Positions 17,403 through 26,100 of a stretch of 64,000 nt of DNA are shown in pieces; the stretch's first letter is position 1; every line of letters starts with the position of its first letter. Position numbers and translations under genes: made by a program. The stretch spans positions 62,001 through 126,000 of the forward strand of contig NZ_JACHYH010000007.1 in NCBI RefSeq assembly GCF_014192715.1, written 5' to 3'. This DNA is from Luteibacter sp. Sphag1AF (GTDB taxonomy: Bacteria; Pseudomonadota; Gammaproteobacteria; Xanthomonadales; Rhodanobacteraceae). Under the pieces are notes generated by a model. The model searched no databases. It had not been told where the DNA came from and saw nothing but the letters and a program-made list of their open reading frames with translations.

Positions 17403-18931
17403 ATCGCCGTCTGGCTGCGTTGCGCAGTGTGACCATCGTATCGGTGGCCACGTATATCGAGTACGCGCTGGGCCTCCTGATGAGCGTGTGGATCGCGCGC
17501 GCGCTGGGTCCGGCCGATTTCGGCCGTTATGCGTTCACCGTCTGGCTGTGCGGCTGGCTGCTGGTGTGCAGCAACCACGCGCTGACTACTTCGTCGATGA
17601 AATTCATCGCAGAAGCGGAAGGGGCAGGGCGACCGGATATCGCCTCGCACATTTCGCACCGGCTCTCCCGGGCGCAGCACCTCAGCTCGCTGGTGGTGAT
17701 TTCGCTCTTCCTCATCGTGGTGATGTTCTGGCAGCCGTCCGAATGGCACGATTTCCTGTTCCCTGCGACGTTGCTGGTGGTCATCGCTGTGGCGGCGAAG
17801 GCCAACTACGCCATGCTGGTGGCGATTGCCAAGGGCCAGGAGCATTTTGAAACCGAGGCCATCGCCACGGTGGTGGCGGGAGTGATTGGTGTCGGGCTGA
17901 TCGTGGCAGCCGCCTTCGCGCACGTCGGGCTACTGGGATTTGTGGCTCTCTTCGCTGTGGCCTGCCTTATGTTGAACGTCATCAACCGCATGGCGTATCG
18001 CCACTACTGCAAGCCGTTCTCCGCCGGCCCGGTGCCTGACGACATCAGCGAACGTCTGCGCCGGCATCTGCGGTTGACCGCGCTGATCGTGCTGCTGGGT
18101 TCATTCAAGGCGAGCACTATCGAGGTGTTCCTGCTCAACGCGTTCAGCACCTCGACGGCCGTGGGCTTCTTTGCCATCGCCGCCACGCTGACCCGCGGGG
18201 CCGTGCAGATGTTCTCCGTGGGCCTCACGTCCACGTTGCTGCCCTACATGGCGCGCTCTTATGGCGAACGCGGTCACGAGCACGCGACGCGCCTGCTCGC
18301 GGAAGCCACGCGCTTCTACTGGGCCACGGGTCTGGCCATCGCCGGCATCGGCGTCATCGCCACGCCGGATCTGGTGCACCTGATGTACGGCAACCGCTAT
18401 ACAGACGCGATTCCCGCCATTGAAGCCACGCTGGTGCTTGCCGGCCTGTTGCTGATCGTCAACGGCATCACGGCGTTCCAGACCGTGGTGGACCGGCAGG
18501 GCGACCGTGTGCGCATGGCGGTGATCTCGCTGGCGGCCAATGCGGTGCTGGGCATTGCGCTGATCCCCGCCTTTGGCCTGACCGGTGCGGTGCTGACGTA
18601 TGCAGGCACGCGACTGTGCGAACTGGCCTTGTCGATCTACTACCTGCGTCGCGCCACCGCATGGGGGCTGCCGCTTGGACCCATGCTGAAGCTCACCGTG
18701 ATCGCGCTGGTGGCCACGGGCCTTGGCTGGTGGGTGACCGACGTGATTCCGGGGCGCTACGCGTTTCTTGTGGGCTCGGTGCTCTTCACCGTGATCTTCC
18801 TGCCCGCGAGCGTGGTGATGCGTTACTGGAACGACGACGACTATCGCCTGATCGGTGCCATTGCCGAACGCCTGGGCGCGCCCGGGCGCTGGCTGATGCG
18901 TGGACTGGCCCCGTGGCAGGGAGCGTCATAG
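17399..18931 (+). CDS. Wzx-type polysaccharide flippase (MATE/MOP superfamily)
   Basis: A 510-residue integral-membrane protein with about 12-14 hydrophobic segments. It starts VTIVSVATYIEYALGLLMSVWIARALGPADFGRYAF, a typical Wzx/O-antigen transporter entry, and the central loop carries several basic residues (RRHLRLTALI). It flips undecaprenyl-linked repeat units to the periplasm for the Wzy-like polymerase encoded on the opposing operon. It is the last gene of the plus-strand operon and ends 17 bases from the convergent cold-shock-like gene. Confidence 0.92.
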   Translation: MNRRLAALRSVTIVSVATYIEYALGLLMSVWIARALGPADFGRYAFTVWLCGWLLVCSNHALTTSSMKFIAEAEGAGRPDIASHISHRLSRAQHLSSLVVISLFLIVVMFWQPSEWHDFLFPATLLVVIAVAAKANYAMLVAIAKGQEHFETEAIATVVAGVIGVGLIVAAAFAHVGLLGFVALFAVACLMLNVINRMAYRHYCKPFSAGPVPDDISERLRRHLRLTALIVLLGSFKASTIEVFLLNAFSTSTAVGFFAIAATLTRGAVQMFSVGLTSTLLPYMARSYGERGHEHATRLLAEATRFYWATGLAIAGIGVIATPDLVHLMYGNRYTDAIPAIEATLVLAGLLLIVNGITAFQTVVDRQGDRVRMAVISLAANAVLGIALIPAFGLTGAVLTYAGTRLCELALSIYYLRRATAWGLPLGPMLKLTVIALVATGLGWWVTDVIPGRYAFLVGSVLFTVIFLPASVVMRYWNDDDYRLIGAIAERLGAPGRWLMRGLAPWQGAS

Positions 18932-18948
18932 CGGCTCACTGAGGAGAC

Positions 18949-19173
18949 TTACGCGGGCTCGCAACAGTGCAGGTGGTACGCACGTCGTCCACGGTCGACG
19001 ATCTTCAACTCGAAGTGCACGCGGGTGCGTGCGCGTACCGGGTCCCATCCCGCTTCGGCGGCAAGGGCGTAGATGTCCACCATGTCGACGAGCAGTTCGG
19101 GTTCGCCGTCGTCCGGACGGAGGATGGCCCATCCCTTGCGGGCGTTGTATTTCACGAGCGTGCCGATTGCCAT
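18949..19173 (-). CDS. Small cold-shock/OB-like protein
   Basis: A 74-residue protein MAIGTLVKYNARKGWAILRP, resembling the first strands of cold-shock domains (typically GTVKWFNAEKGFGFI) but with several changes (LVKYNARKGWAI). A D-x-L-V-D loop sits where the second RNA-binding motif would be (PELLVDMVDI). A C-terminal Cys pair (HLHCCEPA) is present. It probably binds single-stranded nucleic acid. The ATG at 19173 is preferred over an upstream frame to 19224. It stands alone between the ends of the two convergent EPS operons, and its 5-prime region holds an inverted repeat CGGCGAC / GTCGCCG near 19187-19209. Confidence 0.65.
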   Translation of the reverse strand: MAIGTLVKYNARKGWAILRPDDGEPELLVDMVDIYALAAEAGWDPVRARTRVHFELKIVDRGRRAYHLHCCEPA

Positions 19174-19186
19174 GTGCACCCCAGCG

Positions 19187-19209
19187 TGATTGGGACGGCG
19201 ACAATGGAC
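19187..19209. promoter_or_regulatory. Hairpin-forming inverted repeat upstream of the cold-shock-like gene
   Basis: CGGCGAC-8-GTCGCCG. It lies in the 115-base region between the end of the minus-strand EPS operon (19289) and the cold-shock-like gene start (19173). It could be an operator, a leader hairpin of the cold-shock-like gene, or a terminator of the long operon (no T tract). A second copy of GGCGACAAT lies at about 19261-19269. Confidence 0.35.
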
Positions 19210-19288
19210 CGTCGCCGAAAGCATTGCCCTGTCGTCGCATAGTCGGGGGTGTGTGAAGGTGGCGACAATATCCCGTTGGTTGTAGGCG

Positions 19289-20062
19289 TCAATCAGCGCC
19301 CAGTTTCCACTGCCGAATCAGCGCATAAGCGGGACGGGCCCAACGTTTTAACGGCCGCTTTGCATTCCAGGAAAGCCACTGGCTTTCGCGCAAAAAACCC
19401 TTGTTTAAAGCGAGATGGTGCGCATCGCGTTCGCTACTCGCACGAAACATGGCGTAGCGTCCAAGGACATCGCATCCGGCGGATTTGCCTATTGTCGTGA
19501 CGGGTTCGGATGTGAACAGATATTTGATGCCACATGAAGAAACGGCATTTTTAACGCTTTCCGAGGTGAATCCACCAGGAACAGAGGCACAGTCGATCGC
19601 CTGGCCGAGCAAGCCAGACAGGATGCTGAGGCTTTGTGTCCATTCACTTTCAAGCTGTGCGCGCGGCAATCGCGATATGTCGTGAGGATGCGTGTGCGAG
19701 TGACTGCCAATGACGTGACCGGCCTCGCGCAATGCCCGCAGGTCGGCGGGCGTCACGAAGCCGGGCTGGCCAATGCGTGCGGTGGTGATAAAGAAATGAC
19801 CCGTCATACCGTGCTCGTCGAGCAAGGCACCAATGTGCCTGGCGCTGCTGCCGCCGTCGTCGAAGGTGAGAATCACATCGGTATCGGTGCTGCTTTGGAC
19901 TGCCGGAAATCTCAGGCCCGTGGCAAGCAATGCCTTCAGGTGGCGCTCGAACAGTGCCGTATCCAGTTTGTAATGAGCTGCCGCAGCCCCCGTAAAGCCA
20001 CTGTCATCGCAGTGTGCGCTGTCGGTTACCACGTCGTGATACATCAGCGTCGTGCGTTTCAT
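19289..20062 (-). CDS. Polysaccharide deacetylase (NodB/CE4)
   Basis: A 257-residue NodB-fold protein: first motif LTFDDGG (Asp-Asp), second motif IGSHSHTHPH (the His-x3-His metal site), later PGGF motif, and a C-terminal part containing Cys residues. It should remove N- or O-acetyl groups from amino-sugar residues of a polymer or lipid-linked precursor. No signal peptide is visible; the start MKRTTLMYHD fits directly to the first NodB strand, so it may act in the cytoplasm or on the membrane. ATGA overlap with the formyltransferase gene; last gene of the minus-strand operon. Confidence 0.88.
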   Translation of the reverse strand: MKRTTLMYHDVVTDSAHCDDSGFTGAAAAHYKLDTALFERHLKALLATGLRFPAVQSSTDTDVILTFDDGGSSARHIGALLDEHGMTGHFFITTARIGQPGFVTPADLRALREAGHVIGSHSHTHPHDISRLPRAQLESEWTQSLSILSGLLGQAIDCASVPGGFTSESVKNAVSSCGIKYLFTSEPVTTIGKSAGCDVLGRYAMFRASSERDAHHLALNKGFLRESQWLSWNAKRPLKRWARPAYALIRQWKLGAD

Positions 20063-20853
20063 GACGCAACCCGCCGCGCTGCCATGCGCCATCGCAGATA
20101 GCGCGTGAGCCAGGGCTGTCCCCAGACGGCGCTGCTGCGGCCCTCGCTGGTTTCAGGGACCGCGTAACCGTGGGCAATTTCCAGAAGCTTGTCGCGCAGG
20201 CTTTCGAGGTTTTCGGACACGACACGGTACTGGATCACCACGTGCGATTCGCGTTTCTCATCGAACGGATAAGAGTAGCGTCCAAAGACCGGCCCGGTGT
20301 CCACACCAGCGTCGATCTTCAGAAGCGTCATGCCTACCCGGTTGAGATCACGTTCGGCAAGCGCCCAGAAGCAGCCGTGCGCGTTGCGGTATTCGGGGCA
20401 GATGCCCGGGTGCATCACGAAGGTGCCCAGCGGTGCGAGCGACAGCGCCTTGCGTTTCAGCAGCTGCTTGCATCGTGCGATGACCATGTCCGGTCGCTGG
20501 GCTTGCAGAAATTCAAGCACGCGCTCGTCGTTGACATCGGACGCGACCAGCACGGGGACATGGGGCGCGCCGCCATACTCGCTTTCCATGGTTTGCAACG
20601 CGCTTTCGAGCCAGCGCCGGTTGGCGCGTGCCAGCACCAGTTGCTGATACACACGCATGGCCAGCACGTCGGTGATGCGCAGCCAGCCAACGCGCTTGAT
20701 CTCACGTCGCAACCTGGCGATGACCTGCGCGCGGGTTTCTTCAAGCACCACGATGCCGGCCAGTGTGGTGAACGAGTCGAGCCACGCGGCCAGGCCTTCG
20801 CGGTCGAAGCGGTCACCTGCGTGGCAGATCAACACACTGCGGGGCGTGCTCAT
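20059..20853 (-). CDS. Formyltransferase-like protein
   Basis: A 264-residue protein with the central signature of methionyl-tRNA/sugar formyltransferases: PDMVIARCKQLLK, then GTFVMHPGICPEYRNAHGCFWALAERD (normally HPSLLPxYRG), then VGMTLLKIDAGVDTGPVF. In sugar formyltransferases such as WbkC or ArnA this region binds N10-formyl-tetrahydrofolate and transfers formyl to an amine. Asn and His of the catalytic triad are at RNAHG and the Asp at GVDTG. It could formylate an amino-sugar of the EPS, fitting the deacetylases on both sides. ATG start overlaps the previous gene's stop. Confidence 0.8.
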   Translation of the reverse strand: MSTPRSVLICHAGDRFDREGLAAWLDSFTTLAGIVVLEETRAQVIARLRREIKRVGWLRITDVLAMRVYQQLVLARANRRWLESALQTMESEYGGAPHVPVLVASDVNDERVLEFLQAQRPDMVIARCKQLLKRKALSLAPLGTFVMHPGICPEYRNAHGCFWALAERDLNRVGMTLLKIDAGVDTGPVFGRYSYPFDEKRESHVVIQYRVVSENLESLRDKLLEIAHGYAVPETSEGRSSAVWGQPWLTRYLRWRMAARRVAS

Positions 20854-22010
20854 GGCGCGCGATTGGGCGGCGGGGGAAGCGAGAAGTCGCGCCACCGGTT
20901 CGGGTCGCCGTTCTTTCCCGCTTCTGCGGCCTTGATGATGTTGTAGGTTTCCCGCGCTGTAACGTAATGCAGCACGTAGTTCTGGCCGTCGTTGTATCGG
21001 GTTTCCAGATGGGTGTACATGGCGTCGGCAGGTTCGCCGAGCAGCGTGTCCATGTCGCGCTCCTGGGTGCCGTGCGTGTGCACCTTGATGAAGATCCACT
21101 CGGGCCGGCCCTCCACGTGGATACCGGCTTGAACCCACGCATCGACGCGTGACGGTGTGGGTGGGCAGGCTTTGCGCACATCGGAATTCTCGATGCGCGG
21201 GATGATGCCCCAGCGCCGTTCGCGCCAGTTGAGGCCAAGCGGGCCCTGCACGATCATCAGGTCGCCGCTGGCACGGCCGCCCACGCGTACGGGCACACCC
21301 TTGTCGTGGGACTTGCAGCCGTGCGGGTCGTCGGTCGCGTAGTAGATCGCGTTGGACGTGGAGGTCTGCGTGTCACTGGGTGCCGAAGGGAGGGTGAAGT
21401 CCGCGTAGCAGCCCAGTTCGCGCAGCAGGATCAGTTCGTTGTTGATGCCGCACCAGCGACCGTCCGCGCGCGAGTTGTCCAGGCTCCAGTTTCCGTGGAT
21501 GAAACCGAAGCGCAACTGGCCGGTGACCGGGTCGGCGGGCAACGCGCCATGGCGCTCGTGCAGCAGCTTGTTGAAGCGGTCGATGGTGGCGATGAAGTTG
21601 TCCGGCGTGTCGTTGTCGTGGTGCAGGTGGATTTCGATTTCGCCGTATCCGTCTGCACACAGGCTGGCCAGCTTGTTCAGATGTTCCTCGGCATATTCCT
21701 CTTCCGGATAGAAGAAGCTGTGCTGCGGCGGCACGCCATCGGCATCCCGGTGGCGCTCGGCCATCTGCCGGTACTCGCGGCACCAGCGGTCCACGCGCGC
21801 CCGCTGGGTATCCAGGTTCACCTTGCCCCAGCCGGGCTCGAAATGGTCGACGAAGCAGAACATCACATGGACCGGCCCGTCCTTAAGTTCAGGGCGGCGG
21901 CGCGTGAGATAGCCCCAGAGCCAGATCTGCATGTTGCGCGCGCGTAGGGCCAGCGTGAGAAGCACCGCGAACGCGATCAGCAAAAAGATGACCACGATCA
22001 GGGCAGTCAT
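20850..22010 (-). CDS. Membrane-anchored, divergent deacetylase-like protein of the EPS operon
   Basis: A 386-residue protein with one N-terminal TM helix (about 3-24). The body has features that look like relics of a NodB fold: VMFCFVDHFEPGWG (first-motif-like Asp-His), PQHSFFYPEEEY, GEIEIHLHHDNDTPDNF (His-rich second motif) and FGFIHGNWSLDNS. It has no confident family assignment. Several Asp/His clusters suggest a metal-dependent carbohydrate enzyme acting on the outside of the membrane. The start has the ATGA overlap with the upstream GT4 gene. It sits among GTs and the formyltransferase gene, so a modification of the glycan is the most likely job. Confidence 0.6.
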   Translation of the reverse strand: MTALIVVIFLLIAFAVLLTLALRARNMQIWLWGYLTRRRPELKDGPVHVMFCFVDHFEPGWGKVNLDTQRARVDRWCREYRQMAERHRDADGVPPQHSFFYPEEEYAEEHLNKLASLCADGYGEIEIHLHHDNDTPDNFIATIDRFNKLLHERHGALPADPVTGQLRFGFIHGNWSLDNSRADGRWCGINNELILLRELGCYADFTLPSAPSDTQTSTSNAIYYATDDPHGCKSHDKGVPVRVGGRASGDLMIVQGPLGLNWRERRWGIIPRIENSDVRKACPPTPSRVDAWVQAGIHVEGRPEWIFIKVHTHGTQERDMDTLLGEPADAMYTHLETRYNDGQNYVLHYVTARETYNIIKAAEAGKNGDPNRWRDFSLPPPPNRAP

Positions 22011-23176
22011 GACGCGGATGCCGACGGCAGCAGGCTGAGCAGTTGCTCGGCGTTGTTGCGCCATTGCCGCTCGCGGCGGATGTAGTCGCGGGCAGCGGTT
22101 CCGATCCGCCTGCGTTCCTCCACGCACAGCGCCAGTGCCAGTACCCGTTCCACGCACGCGGCGGTTTCCCCGTGAGGAAACAGCCAGCCGGTCTGCGCAT
22201 CGCGGATGACTTCGGCGACCGGGGCATAGTCGGGCGCGACCACGGGAACACCCATGCCCATGAACTCGAACAACTTCATGGGAGAGCCGTAGTGGTTGGA
22301 ATTGGGCAGCACGGCGTAATCCATGCACGCGATCCAGCTGGCGATTTCGTCGTGGCCCACGCGGCCGGGCAGGATCACCCGGTCAGCCAGGCCGCGTTCG
22401 GCCACCAGCGCGCGTACGGCCGGCAGGGTAACGCCGTCACCCACGAACACGAGTGCCAGTTCGGGTACTTCGGCCAGCCGTGCCGCAATGGCTTCCACGA
22501 AGGCATCTACGCCATGCCAGTGAGCGAACACGCCGATGTGTCCGCATACGATGCGATAGCTCAGGCCACGTTCGGCGCGCAGGCGCCGGGCGTCGAACCG
22601 TGCAGGATCGAAACGGCTGAGGTCCACGGCGTTGGGGGAGATGACCGATGGCGCTATCTGGCCGTAGGCGTCAATGGCCTGATCGCGGAACCACGTGGAA
22701 ATGAAGACCAGCCCGGTGGCCTGGCGCATGCACCAGCCCTCGATGTACCGCGCAAGTTTCTTCAGGCGCAGCGGGCGCACGCGCTGGACCAGCGCTGAGT
22801 CGTTGATTTCCAGCACGATGGGTATGCCGCGCATGCGGGCCAGCCAGACGGTGGCAAACAGGAACAGCGAGTAGCGCTCGTAGATCAGGTCTGGCCGCGG
22901 ATTGCGCAGCATGCCACCCACGCGGAACCAGGTAACGGGGTTGTAAAGCAGTTCCAGCAGTTCAAACAGCACGCCGGGCATGCCCGATATCAGCCGTGCC
23001 AGGCCACTGCGACGCGCATGCCCTGCGGCCGGCGCCGCTTCGTGCTCTGGATCGGCGCCGGGGAACGACACCACCGTGACCTCGTGGCCCATCTCGCGCA
23101 GCGCATGCACGATGCCGCGGATGTGCACGCCTTCCACGTGCCGGCCGCGGGTGCGGTGGTGGTAGATGATGTTCAT
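22007..23176 (-). CDS. Glycosyltransferase family 4
   Basis: A 389-residue GT-B enzyme: N-terminal Rossmann part beginning MNIIYHHRTRGRHVEGVHIRG, C-terminal donor domain with HIGVFAHWHGVDAFVEAIA, VFVGDGVTLPAVRAL and the E-x7-E region SPMKLFEFMGMGVPVVAPD. It adds one sugar to the lipid-linked EPS repeat; donor and linkage are not readable. It overlaps the deacetylase gene upstream by one base. Confidence 0.92.
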   Translation of the reverse strand: MNIIYHHRTRGRHVEGVHIRGIVHALREMGHEVTVVSFPGADPEHEAAPAAGHARRSGLARLISGMPGVLFELLELLYNPVTWFRVGGMLRNPRPDLIYERYSLFLFATVWLARMRGIPIVLEINDSALVQRVRPLRLKKLARYIEGWCMRQATGLVFISTWFRDQAIDAYGQIAPSVISPNAVDLSRFDPARFDARRLRAERGLSYRIVCGHIGVFAHWHGVDAFVEAIAARLAEVPELALVFVGDGVTLPAVRALVAERGLADRVILPGRVGHDEIASWIACMDYAVLPNSNHYGSPMKLFEFMGMGVPVVAPDYAPVAEVIRDAQTGWLFPHGETAACVERVLALALCVEERRRIGTAARDYIRRERQWRNNAEQLLSLLPSASAS

Positions 23177-23817
23177 CAGTCACCCGCCGGCAGGGCGCGG
23201 AAATGAAACCCGCTGCGACGCCATTCGGGCAGCAGTATTTCCAGGGCGTCCAGCGCGCGTGCATTGTCGTCGTGCATCAGCACGATGTCGCCCGGGCCGG
23301 GTGGTTGCTCACGCAGACGCCTGATGAAGTGTTCGCGGGCCATATCCACCTGGTAGTCGAGGCTGTCGTAGGACCAGTAGATGAAGCTGCGCCGCTTTAT
23401 TGCGAAATGCAGCATCAGGCCCGCACCGACGTAGCCATGGGGTGGCCGCATCGCATGGTGATCGCGCCTGTCGAACTTCGACAGCAAGGCATCGGTGCGA
23501 TGGACTTCATCGAGCTGCTTCTGAAGGTTCATGTGCGTGAACGACCAGTGGCTGTAGGAGTGGTTTCCGATCATGTGGCCGTCGGCAACGATGCGGCGCA
23601 CGATGTCGGGATGCTTTTCGATCTTTTTGCCTACGAGGAAGAAGCTTGCTTTCGCGTCATGCCGGGCCAGGAGGTCCAGCAGTGGTTCGGTGTGGACTGG
23701 ATCCGGGCCGTCGTCAAAACTGAGGTAGCGGGCCTGACCCGCAGCACCGCCGCGGGTCAGTACCAGACGGTCGGGAAGCAGGCCGAGCAGATCGTTCTTG
23801 CTGGGTTTCCAGCTCAT
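23176..23817 (-). CDS. Polysaccharide deacetylase (NodB/CE4), compact
   Basis: A 213-residue NodB protein: LSFDDGPDP (first motif), GNHSYSHWSF (second), RPPHGYV (third) and LMHDDNA near the C-terminus, all residues of the CE4 active site present. Starts with about 25 residues before the fold and no signal peptide, so it may work in the cytoplasm on lipid-linked sugars. It likely de-N-acetylates an amino-sugar in the EPS repeat. One of three NodB proteins in the operon. The start overlaps the previous gene by 4 bases. Confidence 0.92.
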   Translation of the reverse strand: MSWKPSKNDLLGLLPDRLVLTRGGAAGQARYLSFDDGPDPVHTEPLLDLLARHDAKASFFLVGKKIEKHPDIVRRIVADGHMIGNHSYSHWSFTHMNLQKQLDEVHRTDALLSKFDRRDHHAMRPPHGYVGAGLMLHFAIKRRSFIYWSYDSLDYQVDMAREHFIRRLREQPPGPGDIVLMHDDNARALDALEILLPEWRRSGFHFRALPAGD

Positions 23818-24983
23818 GCGGAGGCGCCAACGGGGAGGGAGTGGGCGAGCGCGACGTCATGGAGCACCTGTTCCAGTGCATCCACGTTGTCGTTCCAGCG
23901 AAAGCCCGCGGCGTGTGCCGCGATGGCTTCGTGGTCAAACGTGCGGTAAAGCGTGTCGGTCAATGCGTGGGCAAGCGCGCGCGCGTCGTGAGGGGGTACC
24001 AGCGCGCCCGCATAATCAGGAACTACCTCGGGTATGCCACCCACGCGCGTGGCTACCACCGGGGTGCCGCATGCCATGGCTTCCAGCACCACGTTGGGCA
24101 CTCCTTCGTTGTGGCTGGGCAGGCACAGCAGGGTTGCTGCGCGGAACCAGTCGGGAAGTTGCGCGTGGGGCCATGCGCCGCGCAGGTCCAGGTGTTCCGC
24201 GCATCCCAGTTCGTTGGCACGCTGGATCATGGCCTGACGATCTGCGCCGGAGCCGATCACCACGAAGCGGACAGTGGGATGGGCGGCAATCACCTCCGGC
24301 ATGGCCTCGACCAGGTCGACGCAGCCCTTGCTGGTCTTGAGGTTGCCCACGTAAAGAATGATCGGGCCATCGACCAGGCCCAGGCGGTCACGTGCCTGGC
24401 CGTCCGGGTCGGGCGAGAACACGTCGCTGTCGATGCCGTTGTAGATCACGTGCACGCGATCCGGCGAACAACCCAGCGTGCGCAATTTGCCGCCCAGTGC
24501 ACGACTGACGGCAATGGCCGCACCAGCGCCTTTGAGCGCATTGCGAATCTGCAATCGCCGCATCACGTGGTTGGCCTGCACGTTGAGGTCGCTGCCGTGC
24601 ACCTTGATGACATACGGGATGCCCAGGCGCCTGCCGACCCAGCCTGCCGCGGCGCCGTCCGGATAGGCCCAGCTCACCAGCAGCACATCGTAATGTTCGT
24701 GGGCCAGCCGTCTTCCATGCTGCCACATCAGTGAGAAGTACCAGCACAGCGCGTGCCACGCGCGGCCGAAGCGCGGCGGGTACACGAACACAAAGTGACC
24801 GGTCTTCATGTGGGGAAACTGAAGATCTCCCTTCGTTCCGCGCATGCGCTGGCGAAAGTCGACGGCCGTGATGATTTCCACTTCGTGACGCTCTGCCAGC
24901 CGGGTAAATTGCTGACGGTTGAACGCGCCCCGCAGCGGATCGTAGGGGGTGGGGAAGAGGTTGGTGAGGATGAGGATCTTCAT
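23814..24983 (-). CDS. Glycosyltransferase family 4
   Basis: A 389-residue GT-B enzyme starting MKILILTNLFPTPYDPLRGAF. Conserved parts: VIYNGIDSDVFSP, ILYVGNLKTSKGCVDLVEAM, VVIGSGADRQAM, and the donor-site motif CLPSHNEGVPNVVLEAMACGTPVVAT. It is a standard GT4 that adds a sugar in EPS repeat assembly; the donor is unknown. ATGA overlaps with the gene upstream. A longer in-frame extension to 25244 lies inside that gene and is rejected. Confidence 0.93.
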   Translation of the reverse strand: MKILILTNLFPTPYDPLRGAFNRQQFTRLAERHEVEIITAVDFRQRMRGTKGDLQFPHMKTGHFVFVYPPRFGRAWHALCWYFSLMWQHGRRLAHEHYDVLLVSWAYPDGAAAGWVGRRLGIPYVIKVHGSDLNVQANHVMRRLQIRNALKGAGAAIAVSRALGGKLRTLGCSPDRVHVIYNGIDSDVFSPDPDGQARDRLGLVDGPIILYVGNLKTSKGCVDLVEAMPEVIAAHPTVRFVVIGSGADRQAMIQRANELGCAEHLDLRGAWPHAQLPDWFRAATLLCLPSHNEGVPNVVLEAMACGTPVVATRVGGIPEVVPDYAGALVPPHDARALAHALTDTLYRTFDHEAIAAHAAGFRWNDNVDALEQVLHDVALAHSLPVGASA

Positions 24984-26098
24984 GCCGGACTCCGCGTGGC
25001 CTGTCCGTCGTACAGCGCGCCGTAGCGCGAGGCCATGGCGCGAAGTGATCCGTGGTGCTCGACCCACGCGCGCGCAGCCTGTCCATAACGGCGGGCTTCG
25101 GTCTGGTCGCGCAGCAGCTCCAGCATGGCCTCGGCCAGTGCGCAGGCATCGCGTGCGGGCACCAGGTGTCCGCTGAAGCCATCGTGCACGATCTCCGCAT
25201 TGCCGCCCACGGCCGTTGCGACGATGGGTAGCCCTGTCGCGCACGCTTCCAGGAGTGCCATGGAATAGCCTTCGCTGATGGAGGGAAGCACGAACAGGTC
25301 CAGCCCCTGGAGCAGGTCACGCACGTCGCTGCGATCTCCCAGGAAGTACACGCTGTTGCTGACGCCTTCGGACGCGGCACAGATTTCCAGCTCGTCGCGC
25401 AATTCGCCGTCGCCAATGAGCACCAGCGCGGTGTCGGGACGACGGTCGTGCACGTGGCGAAAGGCACGGATCAGGTTGACCTGATCTTTTGCCCAGTTCA
25501 GCCGGCCGACGGTGCCGATGATCTCGCTGCGTTCGGACAGCCTGAGGATGCGCTTCAGGCGCAGGCGCATCTGCGCATTGGTGACGTGAAACGCCCCCAC
25601 GTCGATGCCGTTGGGCACGACCATCGCTTTGGCGCGCGGCACGATGCCCCGGCGAATGGCATCAGTGCGTGCCGCTTCACAGACGGCCACCACGGTATGC
25701 GTGCGGCTCAGCGCGCGGCGGTAGAACCATTCGCGGCGGCGTGCGCGCTGATTGCCGCCCATGCCGTGCCGGGTGTTGATGACACGAAGGGACATGCCCC
25801 AGGTGGCAAGTACCGACTGGTAATGCGCTACCGCGTTATGGGTATGCATCACCTCGGTGTCGTGCCGGCGAACCTGCTCACGGACGCGGGCCAGGGCACG
25901 AAAGTCCACACCATTGCGCTTCTTGCAGGCCATGACGGGGATGCCGAGGGCGTCCAGTTCGTGCGCCAGTGAACCGGTTTCGTAAAGGCACACCACCTGG
26001 CAGCGGTGACCCTGGATATGCTGAAGCTTCACCAACTCAAGAACCATGCGTTCCAGTCCGCCGCGATCCAGGCTTTCAACGACATGGGTGATATTCAT
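24980..26098 (-). CDS. Glycosyltransferase family 4
   Basis: A 372-residue GT-B enzyme beginning NITHVVESLDRGGLERMVLEL (the GGxE acceptor loop), with VVPNGIDVGAFH, IGTVGRLNWAKDQVNLIRAF, LIGDGELRDELE and the donor motif VLPSISEGYSMALLEACATGLPIVAT. It resembles WbpH/TuaC-like GT4 enzymes that build EPS repeats. I chose the ATG at 26098; a TTG six bases upstream overlaps the previous gene's stop as TTGA and is an alternative. Confidence 0.92.
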   Translation of the reverse strand: MNITHVVESLDRGGLERMVLELVKLQHIQGHRCQVVCLYETGSLAHELDALGIPVMACKKRNGVDFRALARVREQVRRHDTEVMHTHNAVAHYQSVLATWGMSLRVINTRHGMGGNQRARRREWFYRRALSRTHTVVAVCEAARTDAIRRGIVPRAKAMVVPNGIDVGAFHVTNAQMRLRLKRILRLSERSEIIGTVGRLNWAKDQVNLIRAFRHVHDRRPDTALVLIGDGELRDELEICAASEGVSNSVYFLGDRSDVRDLLQGLDLFVLPSISEGYSMALLEACATGLPIVATAVGGNAEIVHDGFSGHLVPARDACALAEAMLELLRDQTEARRYGQAARAWVEHHGSLRAMASRYGALYDGQATRSPA

Positions 26099-26100
26099 GG

